Of a DNA stretch of 64,000 nt, positions 63,374-64,000 are shown one piece after another. Source of the DNA: Geomonas sp. RF6. GTDB lineage: Bacteria > Desulfobacterota > Desulfuromonadia > Geobacterales > Geobacteraceae. Where the stretch lies: contig NZ_CP087999.1 of NCBI RefSeq assembly GCF_021044625.1, forward strand, positions 885,001 to 949,000. The letters are read 5' to 3'. How positions within the stretch are numbered: the stretch's first letter is position 1; each line of letters begins with the position of its first letter. The notes under the pieces are model-generated. The model searched no databases. It saw only the letters and a list, made by a program, of their open reading frames with translations, and was not told the origin of the DNA. The translations under genes and the position numbers were made by a program.

Positions 63374-64000
63374 TCGCCTCTCCTGACCAGCAGCACGTCC
63401 AGGTATTCCTTCTCGCCCGGGACGAAAGGAGAGTTGGTCTTCAGGGACCAGGCGCTCCCTGCCGGGGACTGAAGCGCAATCGCCTTGAACAGGTCGCTAC
63501 CCAAAAAGCCGAAACGGCGCAAGACGTCGATACGACTTTCCTCCAGAAAACTTCCGACCCGCCGCTTCTCTCCATCAATCGCAGCGAAAAAATCCCGAGC
63601 CTCCGCTTCGGTGGGATATCGCCAATCGTCATGGCCGGCGGGCGTCTCCGCATTCACGGCTTGAAGAGAACGTGCCATTCCGCCAATCGGGGTTCCGATG
63701 ATAGCTCTCGCGTCCCGGAGCCACACCAACTCGCTCTTACGGTCGATGAGCTCTTGCCCCGCGCGCTCGAATCGTGCCGGTTTGAGATCCGCAGTAGACG
63801 GAGAAGCGAGCTCGCGCAGATATTGGGCTACCTGCTTAGGCAGGGCAGCGTCATACTCCTTGACCCGGTCAAACGGGACCAGAATCGACTCCTTGCCATT
63901 CCCCTGGTTCATCCTCCACGAGAGTATGTTGTGCGCCTGGGAGGATGCAGCGTAGCAAGCCGTGCGAAGCGGACGGGTATCGTTTACCTGCTGGTCCTTT
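63370..64000 (-). CDS. DUF1566-like protein (partial at the right edge)
   Basis: At least 209 codons are open to the window edge without a stop. An ATG at 63912 has GGAGG directly against it (too close), and the upstream codons read as protein (VNDTRPLRTACYAASSQAHN, then ILSWRMNQGNGKES), so the gene probably starts beyond 64000. HDDWRYPTEAEARDFFAAI resembles the DUF1566 signature (G-x-x-D-W-R-x-P-T-x-x-E), often found in surface or phage-related proteins. The C-terminus LDVLLVRRGE also fits. It overlaps the start of the lipoprotein gene. Confidence 0.65.
   Translation of the reverse strand, partial: KDQQVNDTRPLRTACYAASSQAHNILSWRMNQGNGKESILVPFDRVKEYDAALPKQVAQYLRELASPSTADLKPARFERAGQELIDRKSELVWLRDARAIIGTPIGGMARSLQAVNAETPAGHDDWRYPTEAEARDFFAAIDGEKRRVGSFLEESRIDVLRRFGFLGSDLFKAIALQSPAGSAWSLKTNSPFVPGEKEYLDVLLVRRGE

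Overview
The window is a high-GC chromosomal segment from a Geobacter/Geomonas-like member of the Desulfuromonadota (Geobacteraceae). The evidence is c-type cytochromes with CXXCH motifs, including a ten-heme lipoprotein, a hopanoid cluster (shc, hpnA, dxs, hpnH, hpnN, hpnI), several two-component and chemotaxis genes, and the gene order trpA-accD-folC-lptD. No rRNA, tRNA or CRISPR array was recognised.

Positions 1-47090 look like core genome. A chemotaxis operon runs leftward from 4620: a soluble MCP-like protein, a STAS protein, CheY, CheA, and probably the start of one more gene. A cytochrome P460 gene follows, then an iron block (fur; feoB with a zinc-ribbon gene and a DtxR-FeoA repressor), a hybrid histidine kinase, an FKBP isomerase and a GGDEF-EAL protein. 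An ArsR-methyltransferase fusion lies directly upstream of ahcY, with an inverted-repeat operator in front of the pair, which suggests control by S-adenosylhomocysteine. Next come nucleotide-sugar genes (GDP-mannose: a guanylyltransferase and a separate cupin isomerase; dTDP-rhamnose: rfbD, rfbB), lptD-folC, a sensor kinase, a LysE exporter, accD and trpA. A redox block at 28.8-34.8 kb holds an MCP, a monoheme cytochrome and a heme-tagged beta-barrel in one orientation, with a decaheme lipoprotein divergent to them. After queH and a DUF2905 gene comes the hopanoid region: hpnI, mnmM and hpnN leftward, shc-hpnA-dxs-hpnH rightward.

From 47.28 kb to the right edge the window reads as a genomic island. 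It starts with a P4-type tyrosine integrase just after the hpnH terminator, preceded by direct and inverted repeats. Base composition is mixed, with a clearly AT-rich part at about 54.2-56.6 kb. The island holds small exported proteins, lipoproteins and membrane proteins of unknown role: a 16-residue Cys-repeat protein, a MORN-repeat lipoprotein, an internally duplicated membrane protein, a YbjN-like protein, and an operon of a DUF1566-like protein, a lipoprotein and a WD40-like protein. It also contains debris: a frameshifted ligD fragment, the 3' end of a group II intron with a broken maturase, two other short coding remnants and several gene-free stretches. A complete IS21-family element (57138-59566) sits at the T-tract of a terminator.

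Across the core there are dispersed REP-like palindromes (five sites, two of them paired), a second family of G/C-rich repeats around pyrimidine tracts, and a nine-base tandem repeat. Start codons were chosen from ribosome binding sites where they were clear; otherwise the uncertainty is stated.
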